DNA from: Argentina anserina
Taxonomy: Eukaryota; Streptophyta; Magnoliopsida; Rosales; Rosaceae
Assembly (NCBI RefSeq): GCF_933775445.1
Contig: NC_065878.1
Span: forward strand, 2,502,001 to 2,566,000
Direction: 5' to 3'
DNA length: 64,000 bases
Position numbers and translations under genes: made by a program. Position 1 is the stretch's first letter. Each line of letters begins with the position of its first letter. The notes under the pieces were generated by a model that worked only from the letters and a program-made list of their open reading frames with translations, did not search any database and was not told the origin of the DNA. Below, in pieces: positions 46,548 to 59,252 of this stretch.

Positions 46548-49500
46548 AGCACCGTCGTATCTGATGAAAGGTAAAGAATTACATAATTTAAAGAGAAAAA
46601 TTTAAGATCAACAATAAACCAATTAAGGGTAAGTTCTAGGAACACACCATTGCAGTTCAGGACTAAAGATTTCATGAAGCAACCTTATTTCAGTATCAGT
46701 CATTAAAAGTATGCAGATCTACATAGGATATATGCTCATTTCAGATTATCCATGTTTCTGGGCCTTGTAATTGTAGAACACTAAACTTACATGATCTATA
46801 CCTTATAGTGAGTCAACACCTAAATTTATGTCAAGCGAATTAGAGTGGAGTTTCATTGTCAGGAACTCTCTTACAACCAATACAACCGCTTTGATGGCAT
46901 TCCAAGTAGTATTTTCATAGCTACTAATACTACTACCAGATATATCAAGTTTAAACAGCAAGATATATCAAGTCTACATAGGATATATGCTCATTTCAGA
47001 TTATCCATGTTTCTGGGCCTTGTAATTGTAGAACACTAAACTTACATGATCTATACCTTATAGTGAGTCAACACCTAAATTTATGTCAAGCGAATTAGAG
47101 TGGAGTTTCATTGTCAGGAACTCTCTTACAACCAATACAACCGCTTTGATGACATTCCAAGTAGTAATATTACTACCAGATATATCAAGTTTAAACAGCA
47201 AGATAAATCATACTGAAACTAACCTAAAAACAACTCAGAAAAGATACTTTCAGTTCCATTGTCTTACACACCATATCAAACTTTCACAATATGGAACAAC
47301 ATTTATACTCGTCGCCCAAAAGAATGATGGCCTAAAAGTGACAAAATATAGTGAAATTTAAATGTCATTAGTACAAAAAAAAAATCGATACTTACAATAA
47401 AATTAGATGATAGCTGAGAATCAATTGCCTCAATGTATGGAGCCATTTCCCATCCTGAAAAATAAAAGTTTGGGTTGGTGAATAATCAGAAGTCGGAACA
47501 TAAATATATTAGTATGAAAAACTAATGTTCATGAAGAATAAAACATTAAAACTAGTTTGAATGATGAATAAGTTCAATGTAGAATGTCATAACAATATGG
47601 CCAACATATTTTGATTACTATTACCAGCTATACATGGAATTTCTAAAGAAAGAGTCCTCAAAATATGAACATCAATAAGATCATAAATTCACTTATATTA
47701 AGATACAAGGTCACCTTCTCAATTGTAAATGTCTATGGTTCCCTTCACCAACAAGGGCTAAGACTCGGGTTTTTAAGTAAATTCAATTTTCTATCAGAAG
47801 TAGAAACTCGAATATGTACCATTAAGAACTCTTCTACTACATGAACAGACTCAACCATACAAATCCCTAAAAAGAAATAAATAACAATTAATAAAGGATA
47901 CTTACTCTGCATCTCATCATGTCGCGTGCTCTTTTCAATTAAAAGGCATTTAGCCAGGATTACTGCCTGATGGATCGCACTCAAAGCGTCAGTAGTAGTA
48001 CCACCAACTTGAATGCCCTCTGATATAATTCCAGAATTGCTCTCATTCTCTACCAACCTTGGAGTCAATAATATATCAGATGCCTCATGGGATGGCTGAT
48101 CAGATGTATCATTGCTGCTGATAGAATCGTATATATGGGAGCTAGGGCTTACAGAGGGACAGAGCGGCCCAGTCTTGGACAAAGTTGTGTCCGCTAAAAG
48201 AACCATTTGTGCTTTTGGTTCAACCTTTACAATGAAATGATGTGCAAAGGTAAGCAGCAAATCTGAAGATGTAAATACAACGTTTTACACACATTCAACA
48301 TTACCTGATGTATGGTACGGAACCCAAGAACCCCGGTAACTGAAAGCTTTAATCCTGCTGCTGCTTCAGCTGAGTCAAAAAGCAACCTGATACCGAACAG
48401 TTGACCCCCGAAAAAAGGAAAAATTATTAAAGAAAAAAATGAATCAAGAAAGTATAAGAAAAACACAATCATCCTCTCATTATTTTAATAGATGGCCCTG
48501 TTTTCATAGTAGGTTACAAGAAAGTACATGCACTTGAACCAAAAAATCACCAGCAAGATCTCCATTAAAACTCAGTATCTCACCTGCAGGAATCAACTCG
48601 TGCATAAATGTACTCTACCATTCCAGCTTCCAGGTGAATCACTGAGACAAGTGTTGCACCCTCGCCATTACACAAATCGCTACCCCAATAACTTGTTACT
48701 TTCTCCAAGGTGCCAAAATGATTCAAAGATTCACTTGTGTAGACATGCAAAAGGTCGAACAGAGATGAAGACCGATCGTCGAGAATGCGCTGATGGAGAA
48801 AGGTGACCCTGGCGAGCCACCATGAAAGGCTCCTAATTCCATATGCACAAGACCCACTTCCTTCAAATAACAAATCTTTCATCTTCATGACCAATATCTT
48901 TGCATAAATTATATACTACAAAACAGAATAATGGTCCACATGTCAAATAACCGCCAAACATGTAATGTACAATACTTGGCACTAAACCTAACGATTTGTT
49001 TAGACGAGGTGTTTACTTTGAGAAGAGATTTAAAACACATAGATAAAGAATTTCCCAGGAAACAGCCAAATAACAAAAACCCTACATCAACCCTATCATG
49101 TCCCAATTCTCATCTACATATGCTCACAAACTCCCATATATATTTCCAGATGGTTGGTTGACAGAGAAAAAGCTACCCAACACGGAATATACCTAGAAAC
49201 ACCTTTTTCTGAAACCAACTCACTAGGCGTATCCCATCCAGGTTCAAATGTAGTGATCTGAACACATTTACACAATGACTCATAGGAAAACCAAACCGAA
49301 CCCCCATTTCCCAAGAGCAATGCAAAAGCACATTCACCACTGCTTCAGTGGTTAATTGGTCTTTCTAGTAGGTTATACATGGTAGGTAAGATTTGGAGCA
49401 GCATCTCCACGAGTAAAGACTCCCTGATCTTCACAAAAAGTACAACTTTTTCTCTGGCAAACAACTAAAGCTTCACGGCTTCCAAATAACACAAAAGAAA

Positions 49501-50292
49501 TAGCATTTCCTACCTATTAAGGCTAATTTATAACAAACCACTTTAAAATGCAATTCCAAAATTTGCTTCAGAAATTTCGAATTTGGCGATATATGTACAT
49601 ATTCCGAAACCAGAGCAAGGTTAAATGAATAAATACATAAACAAATAAAAATGAAAAGAAGAGAATACCTGAACATTATAGACCTTGCCAAGCAAGTCAG
49701 AGCCAGCAGCCATGAGCTGATTACGCGCCCAATTGTCCCACTCATCATCACACAAGGCCACTTCCACCGGCAAAGGACACCTCGGAAACCCCTCCGACGG
49801 TCTAGGGTTTCCAATTTCCCCAATTAATATTAGAAATTAAAATAAAAACAATTCATTCAAAATTTGAATCGAACTCGGAGTCACTCACCCGGTCAAGTTG
49901 GACTGAGTGAAAGCGAGCAAGGCGGCGACGGCGACGCAGAGGACGACGACGACTCTATAGGCCTTGTCCTTGTCATTATCGTCTTCTTCGGATATGAACG
50001 ACTCGACGCGGCGGAGCAACTCGGAGTAGACTCGGTCGGGGCCGTAGAGCGAGTCGGAGTCGGCGAGCTTGAAGAGGAGTCGGTTGGCATCGGCGGAGGT
50101 GAGGGCGTCGAGGTACCGGCCGGACTCGATGGAAGTGAGGAGGGAGGCAATGAGAGGGGAGAGGGGGTGAGGGGGTGAGGATTGATCGGAGGGTGAGGGA
50201 TTGGGTGGCGGAGGAGGGGAAAGGAGGGTGCAGCGGAGGAGGCGAAGCTCGTAGCGGCGGAGGAGAGAGAGGTCCGGCGAGGATTCAGACAT
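46548..50292 (-). pseudogene. Truncated second copy of the TTC27-like gene (exons 1-6)
   Basis: Exons at 50292-49889, 49801-49669, 48897-48584, 48386-48305, 48224-47906 and 47454-47396 encode the first 437 residues exactly as in the intact gene. Exon 7 keeps its splice acceptor but only 13 bp (46560-46548). Beyond it the frame stays open through the filler and into the MITE fragment for about 32 codons before a TGA near 46452. A transcript could therefore make an N-terminal fragment with a chimeric tail and no TPR half. The promoter, telo-box included, is duplicated too, so it may be transcribed. Confidence 0.88.
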
Positions 50293-50865
50293 GTTGTCAG
50301 GAACTAATACTAGAGGGGGAAGGGAATTTGGAGGGTTAGGGTTTTAGAAAAAGAAAGGGTTTTATTTATTGAGAGTGTTCCGAAATGAACCGGACCGGGC
50401 CGGCTGCTTTTGACACGGTTCAGTAAGCAGTTCAGTAATGTATAATCTCGCCTAAACGTTAAGAGCAGTCTAGCGTTTGAGGTTTCTACATTTACAAATG
50501 GTAGTTGAGACTATGCATTTGAGTTCAGAGTGCAGGGTTTAGGGCATATGAACTCATGAGCTTAGTATATGGTGTTGGGAAAATTAGAAATTGCAGCACA
50601 ACTTGGTGTGACAATTCGTAAATGTACTTTGAAATCAACCGCTCTAAGCTCATTCTCATTCTCTACTTTTTTTATTTTTTATTTTTCATCAAAATGAGGG
50701 CAAGTTGGTTGAAAAAAAATAACCTGCGATCATGGAAATAAGATGAAATCTAGTTTCAGAGCATAAATTATACCGATAGATTGTAATGAGCACATGATTG
50801 TATCAACAAATCAAAAAGGAGATTAACAAAGGCTAGTTTCCAAAATTGTAAAAAACTTTGAAGTA

Positions 50866-51770
50866 TCAGTTCCCTAAAAACTTCTGTTTCTTGGCAGTGT
50901 TCATGTAAGGTTTGAGAACCCATTCATTCTGCGCTTCATTCTGATCTACTGTCCCCAACTTAATCTGCAACAGAAAGCCAGAAAGTTAACAAGGTTATAT
51001 CAATGAAACTTCCCAGAAGAACATCCACAAAAATGAAATCTCATATGGGTACTAGATATAATATGGCTCATAAGCAAAGAAAACTGTCGTTCTCCATCAA
51101 TAGATGAAACTGGCCAGCTGTTTACACACACCACTTCGATCCTGAGGTGACTTTTTGGGTTGTACTCATTTTGATTTTAACTTTAAAAGTGAAACATTAT
51201 TCCAACCATTGAAAATGATTGCTTGGTATGGTACATGCGCATTTCCGGTCTTAGGCGGTGTTTGGGTTGAGCAAAGATGAGAGAGAGAGAGAGCTGTTGT
51301 TGAAACAATGTCTATTAGATGCCCCGTGTGGTGTGGATGTAAAATACTAACCTTGAAAAGTTTCAATTCAAACCGGGGACCAATCTCTTTCAGCTCAATG
51401 GATTTAGGACCTCCAGGCTTGTCATAAATATGATGCCTGTAAGTTCTCAAATTGTTAAAACGTGTGTGCACACTTGAGGCAGAGCAGATTAATAGATCAG
51501 AAAATATCACTAAGTTATATGCTGGATACAAAGGTACAACTACTTACTAAATCAATACTAAAAAGTGAATCAGACAACAAACCTGAATGAAATGTAGTCC
51601 TGGTCATTTGTGAAAGTGATTATGCGTTTTGTATCTGGCTTTGGCACCGGAAAAAGATGCTTTAGAATATTTGATGTCCGCTCTCCCAACTATCAAACAA
51701 TCAACAATCAAGAAAAGATAAATATATAACAAAAAAGTTAATAGCATGCCAAAATTGATGTGACTGTGTT

Positions 51771-51811
<41 letters not shown>

Positions 51812-54800
51812 AGCTGTGTCCCAGTATATTACCATCAAAATATGTGACTGAAGCACCAAAATGAAATTAAGTAGGAAAAATGGTACTTCTAGCAGGTAAA
51901 CTTGAATTTCATTGTTCTTAAAGACATATTACTATCTTTAAACAATTATGTTGCCAGTATACTTGGTATAGTAAAGTGTGCAGAGAATAATAAAGATAGA
52001 GTAGAAATCTTTAGATGATATATGTGACTGAAGCACCAAAATGAAATTAAGTAGGAAAAATGGTGCTTCTAACAGCTAAACTTGATTTTCATTGTTCATA
52101 AAGACATGATATATGATACCTTAGTTGTGAAATTATTAATTATCAAATGTGGATAAGCCTGCGGCACCGTTCCCATGGCTTTCTTGTCCTTGATGTCATG
52201 TCTTGACACCTATAAGTAGAAAATTAGTATCAAACTGCCCGCTAAAAAACAAATGAAGAAAAAGAAGGGCAAGATTAAACATAAACAATCAAAATAGCAT
52301 GGTGCACCATTAATGTTGATCTGTATCAACAACTACCTCTCCCTATGATATTTTTAAATGTTATTTGCATCAGGAGCTGCTACATTAATGGATTTTCCTG
52401 GATTAACTGGGCAGAAAATAGTGGTCCATGGATTTTATTTGGGTTGGTCAAATTTTTTGCTTGATTTCCAATCTGGGATCCAAGTCATTTGATTATTGCA
52501 CTCAGTAAACTACAGCTTCCAGTAGTTGTAAAGCTTTGACGTTTTTGGTGGGTTCAAATAAACAATTTACCTTTCCAGTATAACTAACCCTTGATATAAC
52601 TAACATATCTCTTCCATATGTGCTGTTTACAGTGACCAAAAACCGTAAATCTTGTGGCAAAATTAAACCCGCTATAACTGAAAAATTGTCAATCACCATT
52701 TTGAAACACGGTCTGCCTATTGCTTTGAAATCTATATCAGTGAGTTACTTTTTCCTATATCTACTGCTTAAGTCCCAATAAACCTGATGTCATCTGGATT
52801 TTTCAGCTGTCTTACATCAGTTAAAATATCAATATATTTCCTGCAATGACACGAAGATTAATGACACTACTTACCACATTGCATAGTTGAAAATAAGCCG
52901 TTGGTCCAAAAGGAAGGTGGCATACAATCAAACCATCAGGTTTACCACGATGTTCATGTACCAACACAAGATCTGAGTAGTCATGTGCACGACAACTTTC
53001 AACAATTTCAGAAATAACCTGCATAGTTTGGATTTAAAAAAAAGTTATAGTTCTCAACAATAGAAGATGGCCAACAGTATTTCTATAACCTATAGTCCAC
53101 ATACCAGGTAACACTACCCAACTTTTATCTCAGATAACACTAGGACAAATTTTATCCTCTGCATTTCTCCAGTGTTATCAATTTTTTACTTTATTTTATC
53201 TTATCTTTCATTTTGTCTATACTTCTTGCGGACTCAAGTAATGCCCCAAGGAGACCTCTTAAGAGGATTTTATAAGTTATGAAAGAGCAGTTATTGTTTT
53301 AAAAGAAGAATTCAGGATAAGAAGTAAACAATATAGCTCAATGATCCACAAATTTCAACATAATTGAAGAGTCAAAACTGTCCGTGATGTAATTACCAAA
53401 GTTACCTTGCTAAGATGAAATACAAGTGTAGAATATCGTTTATGAATAAGGCAGGGAAGAAAAAAAATTATGATGTTCCAAACAAATCACACTGAGACAA
53501 TTAGCTTCAGTACTTAAGGATGAATTCATATGGACATAAAGGACATGACTAGCAGACAGCTAGCAAGTCCTATGGTTGTAAATAAAAGAATTATGGAAGT
53601 GAAGACCAGAAACAATATAGGCCAATATTTTCACAGAATAAGAAGAGAATTCCAAGGTGTAATATGTGTATTGGTATATTTCAAATCCATGTTCATATTT
53701 TAAATCTCCACATAAGAGCTACACAAGTAAACTTCGAAATTGTCGTCCAAATGCAATATTAAGAAACCGCAATACATTAAAAGACAATCAGGAAAATAAT
53801 TTTTTTTAAAGATAATCTGCAAAACAGCACGCTAACCTGACCACCACGATTCACTACTTGTGCATTAGGAAATACAAGTTTCAGTTCCTGCAGCGACATT
53901 TATAATAAAAAAATGTTAATAAAACTACAATGCATGATTCAACATGAAAAGGATGCCGAAAGTGCATCTAAATGACTAATTAATATGATCTGCAAAGAAA
54001 AAAGAGGCCAGGCCAACCTTTGTGAACTGTATTAGTGGAGCACTCGGATCTCGGGAAGTAGTTAGCAAAATTTTGGGATCTCTTTCTGATGCTTTGGCAT
54101 ACTCATCATCAATATGTGTCCTTGGGACTAGAGTTTAGAAAATGCATGATGAATCAACAGCGAGATAAATCGTACAAAGAAAAATCAAATAACAATCACA
54201 CGTAAAATTATATATCATATATTTATCAACTGCATGTTAAGGAGCAACTTAAAAGATTTCAAGTACACTAGAGTGAAAACCCATCTACTTTCTGTTAAAC
54301 CAGAGTCCAGAACTACATATTAACTGTAATCCCCATCAGTTTGGAATGAGATAAAATTGAGTTTTCTTGAAGGCTTGGAGAGTTGCATCTCTTCTACCCT
54401 ATTCTCTGTCTTCTCTACCCTAAAATCTACTCCTTAATTTCTTTAAAACCTCAGCAGCTAAAACCTTTACTTTCTGCAACTTTAAATTTTACAACACGCA
54501 TCCAAAATCATCAAAACCTTGCGGTTCAACCTTGGAGCTTTCTTTGTTTATATATTTACTTCTCTAGAAGAACAGAGGCATCAAACACAACATTTTCCTT
54601 CCTCATTAATCGAACTCGTACTAGATCATCAAAACATCAGCCCAGGTATCTCCAGTACCGGATTCAATTCCCAAATGATCATCTCTCTAGTATATTACCA
54701 ACAAAACCTGAAAAACTACTGCAATTTACCGCTTCTATTTAACAACAAAAACTAAAATCACTACAATTTCAATTAACTGCCATCTGAAAAACAAAAAAGG

Positions 54801-55130
54801 TTCAAGCTTCAAACAGTAATTGCATTCAGTTAGACTACCAGCAGTGTTCTCATCTTCGAGATCGATTTCTTGACGAAGCTTGGCCTCCTCATTTCGAAGC
54901 TCAGTCGGAATCGGTTTTCCCTCTGCAAAATTTGAACAAAACAATCAGAAATCGACCGACCCCAAAATAAAAATCAAATCTTTGAGCTGAAAAAAAAATG
55001 AAGAAACCCTAAATTTACCTTGTAGGGCTTCTCGAATCTTGCGCTTCTTCTCGTACTGGGTGCGTTCTACGGTCTCTTTACTCTTCCGGAACAAGTACTC
55101 CTTCTCTAACCTCGTGTTTCTCCTCAACAT
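50866..55130 (-). CDS. IMP4: U3 snoRNP protein IMP4, copy 2, complete
   Basis: Exons are those of copy 1 shifted by 9477: 55130-55019, 54922-54839, 54127-54018, 53887-53837, 53018-52875, 52209-52120, 51689-51583, 51436-51352 and 50964-50866. The deduced 293-residue protein appears identical, with the same Brix-domain motifs. This copy keeps the ancestral upstream context (complete Mutator-like MITE at 55301-56320). Nothing in the sequence shows which copy is expressed; both look functional. Confidence 0.93.
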
Positions 55131-55300
55131 TTTTGCAAGGGAATTACAGCGATTTGGATGCTCTCGCTGGTTTTGGGGTTTAGGGTTCCTAGGGATTTTC
55201 GGCTCCTCTTCTGATTCAGCGTCAGGGTTTTAGGACAAGAGCAAAGGCGAACGACGCCGTTCCTAGCTACCATTTACACACGTTGGCCTCGGGTAAAAAG

Positions 55301-56320
55301 GGCAAAAATGCTGATTTGCAACTCAAATTTGGTTGAAATTGTCAATTTGCACCATAAAATTGTATTAAGTCAATTTATCTCCTAAACTTGGTAAAAATTG
55401 TCGATTTACACCCCGAACTTACATTTGAGTCAATTTACCACCTAAACTTGGTAAAAAATTGCTGATTTGCACCCTATCAGTTAAATTTAATGTTTTCAAT
55501 CCAATTTTAAGTCGCATGTCATGCATTTAAGGGGCAGTATTGTCATTATATATTTATTCATATTTAATAATGAAATAAATTAATAAAATTACTTAAGATG
55601 AACACTTGTTCCAATGTTTTTTTTCGAAACATGTTATTGATTTATATATTTATTATTTTATGTGATATGGTATGAAAAGATATTAGAAAAATATAAATAA
55701 ATAAATACATTGAAAATTAAAAATAAAAGTGTGTTCCGAGAGAATTACTATTCTACCATTGTTTATGTCTTAATCTTATTAGGTTTCCTGTTAGAGATAG
55801 ATTCGCATCTCTGTAATAGATTAGGACTCCGAATCCTACGGGATTGTGGTTATGTAATGTCTATATATTGGCCTCATTATCAATCAATAAACGGTTACGT
55901 TCTGTTCTATTACGTCGTTATTATTCTCATTTTGTTCCTCCTACAACAATGTGTACATATAAAAATATATTTATACCCAACACACTATATTTGAATGGGT
56001 GGATATGTTGAATATATAATTCAAAATAGGGTTAAGTATGTAGAAAAAAGATGTAAATAAATAATTTGATTAACAAAATAATCCTCATTTTAAAGAATAT
56101 TGTTATTTGTTTTTAAGAAAAATATATATAGAAAATGACAACATTACCCCTCATGTGCATGACATGTGACGCAAAATTAGATAGAAACAGTTAAATTTAA
56201 CAGATGGGGTGCAAATCGGCAATTTTTACCAAGTTTAGGAGGTAAATTGACTCAAATACAAATTCAGGATGCAAATTGACAATTTCAGCCAAATTTAGGG
56301 TGCAAATCGGTATTTTTGCC
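55301..56320. mobile_element. Complete Mutator-like MITE with long TIRs and 9-bp TSD
   Basis: The 1020-bp element starts GGCAAAAATGCTGATTTGCA. Its right end, in reverse complement, starts GGCAAAAATACCGATTTGCA. Similarity of the inverted ends extends about 200 bp. The flanking direct repeat is GGTAAAAAG (55292-55300 and 56321-56329); nine bases fit the Mutator superfamily. No transposase is present. It lies about 170 bp upstream of the IMP4 copy 2 start codon. Confidence 0.9.
55732..55948. mobile_element. Possible small solo LTR inside the Mutator-like MITE
   Basis: A 217-bp block begins TGTTCCGAGAG and ends CCTACAACA. It contains a TATA-like ctatatattgg and differs in composition from the surrounding AT-rich DNA. 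Flanks aagtg and atgtg match at four of five bases. The same block is at 46255-46471 in copy 1. This is tentative. Confidence 0.35.
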
Positions 56321-56329
56321 GGTAAAAAG

Positions 56330-56528
56330 TTGAAAACCTACCGTGTTAGCTTTTGGGTAAAACAGTAATCTTTTTTTCATGAAGCCAACAGTAGTCTTTA
56401 GCTAGTTTGTGATTAATACTTTTTTTTAGCTTCATAATTTCATGATGTATGTTGTGATCCATTCTATAAAAATTCATCTAGATTACAAGAGTCCCTTAGA
56501 TCTCATTCATTTGTAGCCAGTAGCCTTG
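56330..56528. other. Short spacer between MITE and Gypsy element
   Basis: AT-rich unique-looking DNA. It ends with ccttg (56524-56528), which would be the left TSD of the Gypsy element. The partner lies outside the window. Confidence 0.4.
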
Positions 56529-57348
56529 TGTTGGGAGCTCAGATTATGAAAACAAGAAAAGCAGAGAAAACTAGAAATAACCTATGTAGCACGAACACGT
56601 GCAACACCACACGTATCGCGTGCCCGACACGGACATGATACACCCCAAATATGCTCAATTACGCCAGACACATGTATGCTTGCACATGTTGTGATTCGAA
56701 CCTTGGTTAGGTCAAGGAGATATGAACTCCTTAATCATTCCTCATGAAAATGTTTTGTGTATACTAATGCACATTTTAATACATATAGCAATCTAAATAG
56801 TTTAAAATTTATATTAATCAATTTTTTTCTTGAAAGTTTATCAAAATCTATTTTTAGAAAGTTGGATTTTCCTCAAAAGTTAATATTTCGTTTGAATCTT
56901 TGTTTAAATGTTTTAAATTAAGAAACTATATAACTTATATTTTATTTTTTTAATATCTATATATATTAAAAATAATATTTAATTAACGTGTCCATCACGT
57001 GTCAGTGTTCAAAAACATTTTGATATACCGTGTCAACGTATCGAATCGTGTCAGTGTCTAATACGGACACTCGTGTCCGTGCATGCTACTTAGGAAATAA
57101 CTAAACTTCATTCATATTCAAGATAAAACTCAATGTTTGATTCTACAACATATATGCTCATAGTTATAAAATTAGACAAAAGCACCTAAAGACAACTGCC
57201 AGAGGACCACATAAGCTGGGCCTTCATTCTTAGATATAAGAGAACTAGGCTGAAGAGTAAATGGATTGCACTGTAGTCTTGATGGGTGAGCTGAGAGAAC
57301 AGGTGGGTGTTGAGAGTAATTGCAGATGATGAGAGAAGAGTCCTAACA
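56529..57348 (-). repeat. 3' LTR of the Gypsy element, split by a MITE
   Basis: On the minus strand it begins TGTTAGGACTC (57348) and ends GAGCTCCCAACA (56529). The end matches the partial LTR at 63966-64000. Without the 512-bp MITE and its TSD copy it is about 300 bp. Confidence 0.88.
56582..57093. mobile_element. hAT-like MITE, 512 bp, TSD GAAATAAC
   Basis: The ends are CTATGTAGCACGAACACG and, inverted, CTAAGTAGCATGCACGGACACG. The exact 8-bp TSD GAAATAAC lies at 56574-56581 and 57094-57101. It has no coding capacity. It sits inside the Gypsy 3' LTR. Confidence 0.88.
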
Positions 57349-57366
57349 AGTGCCCCCCCCCCTTTA
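57349..57366 (-). other. Polypurine tract of the Gypsy element
   Basis: On the minus strand an AAAG run leads into ten G (C10 at 57353-57362 on the plus strand), just before the 3' LTR. Confidence 0.75.
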
Positions 57367-57900
57367 AGATTGTGCATGTCCTCGGGCACATAACTCAGGG
57401 AAGTTAGCTGCAAATGGAGTGAGCGTCTTCCCAAGTAGCATCCTCAGACAACATTCCAACCCACTAAATCAGCCAGGTAGTGATAGAGCACTTCTTCTTG
57501 CGGCGCATCCCCATGTCTAGTAATCTTAAAGGTTTGTGCACAATCTCCACTTGAGCATCAAATAGAGGTAGGGATGAAGAAACATGAGTGCCATCACTAA
57601 GGCGTTTCTTAAGGAGGGATACATGAAAAACTAGGTGCAACTCGCATGAGGGAGGCAACTTCAAGCGATAGACAACCGAACCAATCTTGGCTGCGATATG
57701 GAAAGGGTCGCAGTACCTTGGAGAGATCTTGTGAGAGGACTGTTTGATCAAGGACTTCTTGCGGTAAGGGTGTAGCTTTACCAATACCCAATCACCCACT
57801 TTAAATACACGCTCAGTGCGACCTTTGTTAGATTGTTGCCTCATGGTGTTCTGATCCAAAATCATATGAGACTTGAGAGCAGCCAAGAGAGTGTCACGGC

Positions 57901-58429
57901 CAATGGTCCAAATATCGCTTATCAGTATCGTATCGGTCGAGGGGTAAAACGATATATCGGGGATATATCGATATATATTGGTTTTATCAGATTTGCTTAT
58001 TTTCAATAAAATTTATAAAATTATACTTCAATATGTACCAAATAAACTAAAAAACGGTACTAAGTAAATTAAAGAAAATAAATACTTGATTTTGGGACAA
58101 TTAAAGTACACGAACGACATCTAATAATAAAAATAGGTATTTAAGAATGATTATTTAGACTTGAAATTCATCATATATATTTAAAATATATATAAATTAA
58201 AAATATATATGAAAAAATAAAAAAAATATATATAAGATTTTCAAAAAAATAGGAAATAAATATTAAAAAATTAAACAAAAATTGAAAAAAAAAATTAAAA
58301 TTTGACCGATATTTGACCGTTGACCATCATTTCTACGTTGACCGATAAATTTGACCGATATGCCCTTATCGTATCGGATTCGAAATATCGGTGATATATC
58401 GTTCGATATATCCGATATTTCAAACACTG
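57901..58429. mobile_element. hAT-like MITE, 529 bp, TSD GTCACGGC
   Basis: It begins CAATGGTCCAAATATCG and ends, inverted, CAGTGTTTGAAATATCG. The exact 8-bp TSD GTCACGGC lies at 57893-57900 and 58430-58437. The interior is rich in CGATATATC motifs near both ends and A/T in the middle. It sits inside the integrase region of the Gypsy element. Confidence 0.9.
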
Positions 58430-58672
58430 GTCACGGCGTTGAAGCTCAATGTCCACATAATGCACCTTTGTAGTGCCTCAGATGTACTTAGAGATGGATG
58501 GGGGAGGTTTGCCATAAAGTGCTTCATATGGAGATATCTTGATAGAAACATGGTAAGTGGTATTGTACCAATACTCCGCCCAATGCAACAGTTTGCTCCA
58601 TTATGTCGGTTGATCCGAGATGAAATAGCGGAGGTAGTGCTCAAGAGTGCGATTCACCACCTCGGTCCGTTA

Positions 58673-59252
58673 AACACATAATTTTGTGTCGGGCCCGTTG
58701 TCCATTGTGCCGGACACGATAAATTCACAGGCAGGCCGTTAAACACATAATTTTATATTATTTATATAAATATTTAAATAATTATAATAATGAGAATTGA
58801 ATATTGGACCTTCTACATATAAATCTCTTCATTATTTCATTATTTTAATTACATTATATCACAAAAATATCATCAAAATAGTGATTAAAAAGTCATAATT
58901 TGGACATATGTAACGTTTTATAAATAAGATTATCAAATGTGTTGTAGTATTTTATTAATTTTACTATTGTAAATAGTGATAGAAAACAAATATTTTAATT
59001 ACACGATTTTTTATGTTAATTGTGTCTTATAATGCTAATGGGTCTGGTCGGCCCGCTTCTTAGCCCGGCACGGGCCCAAGCTGGGCTCGACATGGGCTTG
59101 GATCCGTGGGCCAGGCATGGCTTACTATTTAAGCAAATGTCCCGGCCCGAACCCTGTACGAAAAATAAATAGGTCGGCCCGAGCACGGCACGTGCATGGT
59201 TTTTGTGCACTTAATGGGTCGGGCCGGCACGGCCTGTTTGCCACCTCTAACT
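58673..59252. mobile_element. Truncated hAT-like element related to 30223-30824
   Basis: The right end is TTTGCCACCTCTA, as in the element at 30223-30824, and the GGCCCG-type sub-terminal motifs and AT-rich core match. The left terminus is missing. The block gttaaacacataatttt occurs twice, 70 bp apart, at the truncated side. It lies in the Gypsy integrase and removed a few codons there. Confidence 0.7.

Larger units (their letters stand above)
46548..56003. repeat. Tandem duplication, copy 2 (9456 bp)
   Basis: Direct repeat of 37071-46526 at a constant offset of 9477. At its right end it continues into the rest of the Mutator-like MITE, so this end is the ancestral arrangement. At its left end TTC27 exon 7 is cut to 13 bp. 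Confidence 0.97.

Noticed and set aside
37071..56003. Pure assembly duplication as the explanation
   Set aside because: Not excluded, but the junction has a 21-bp filler with local templates and a truncated exon and MITE. Simple haplotig duplication would not usually create these.
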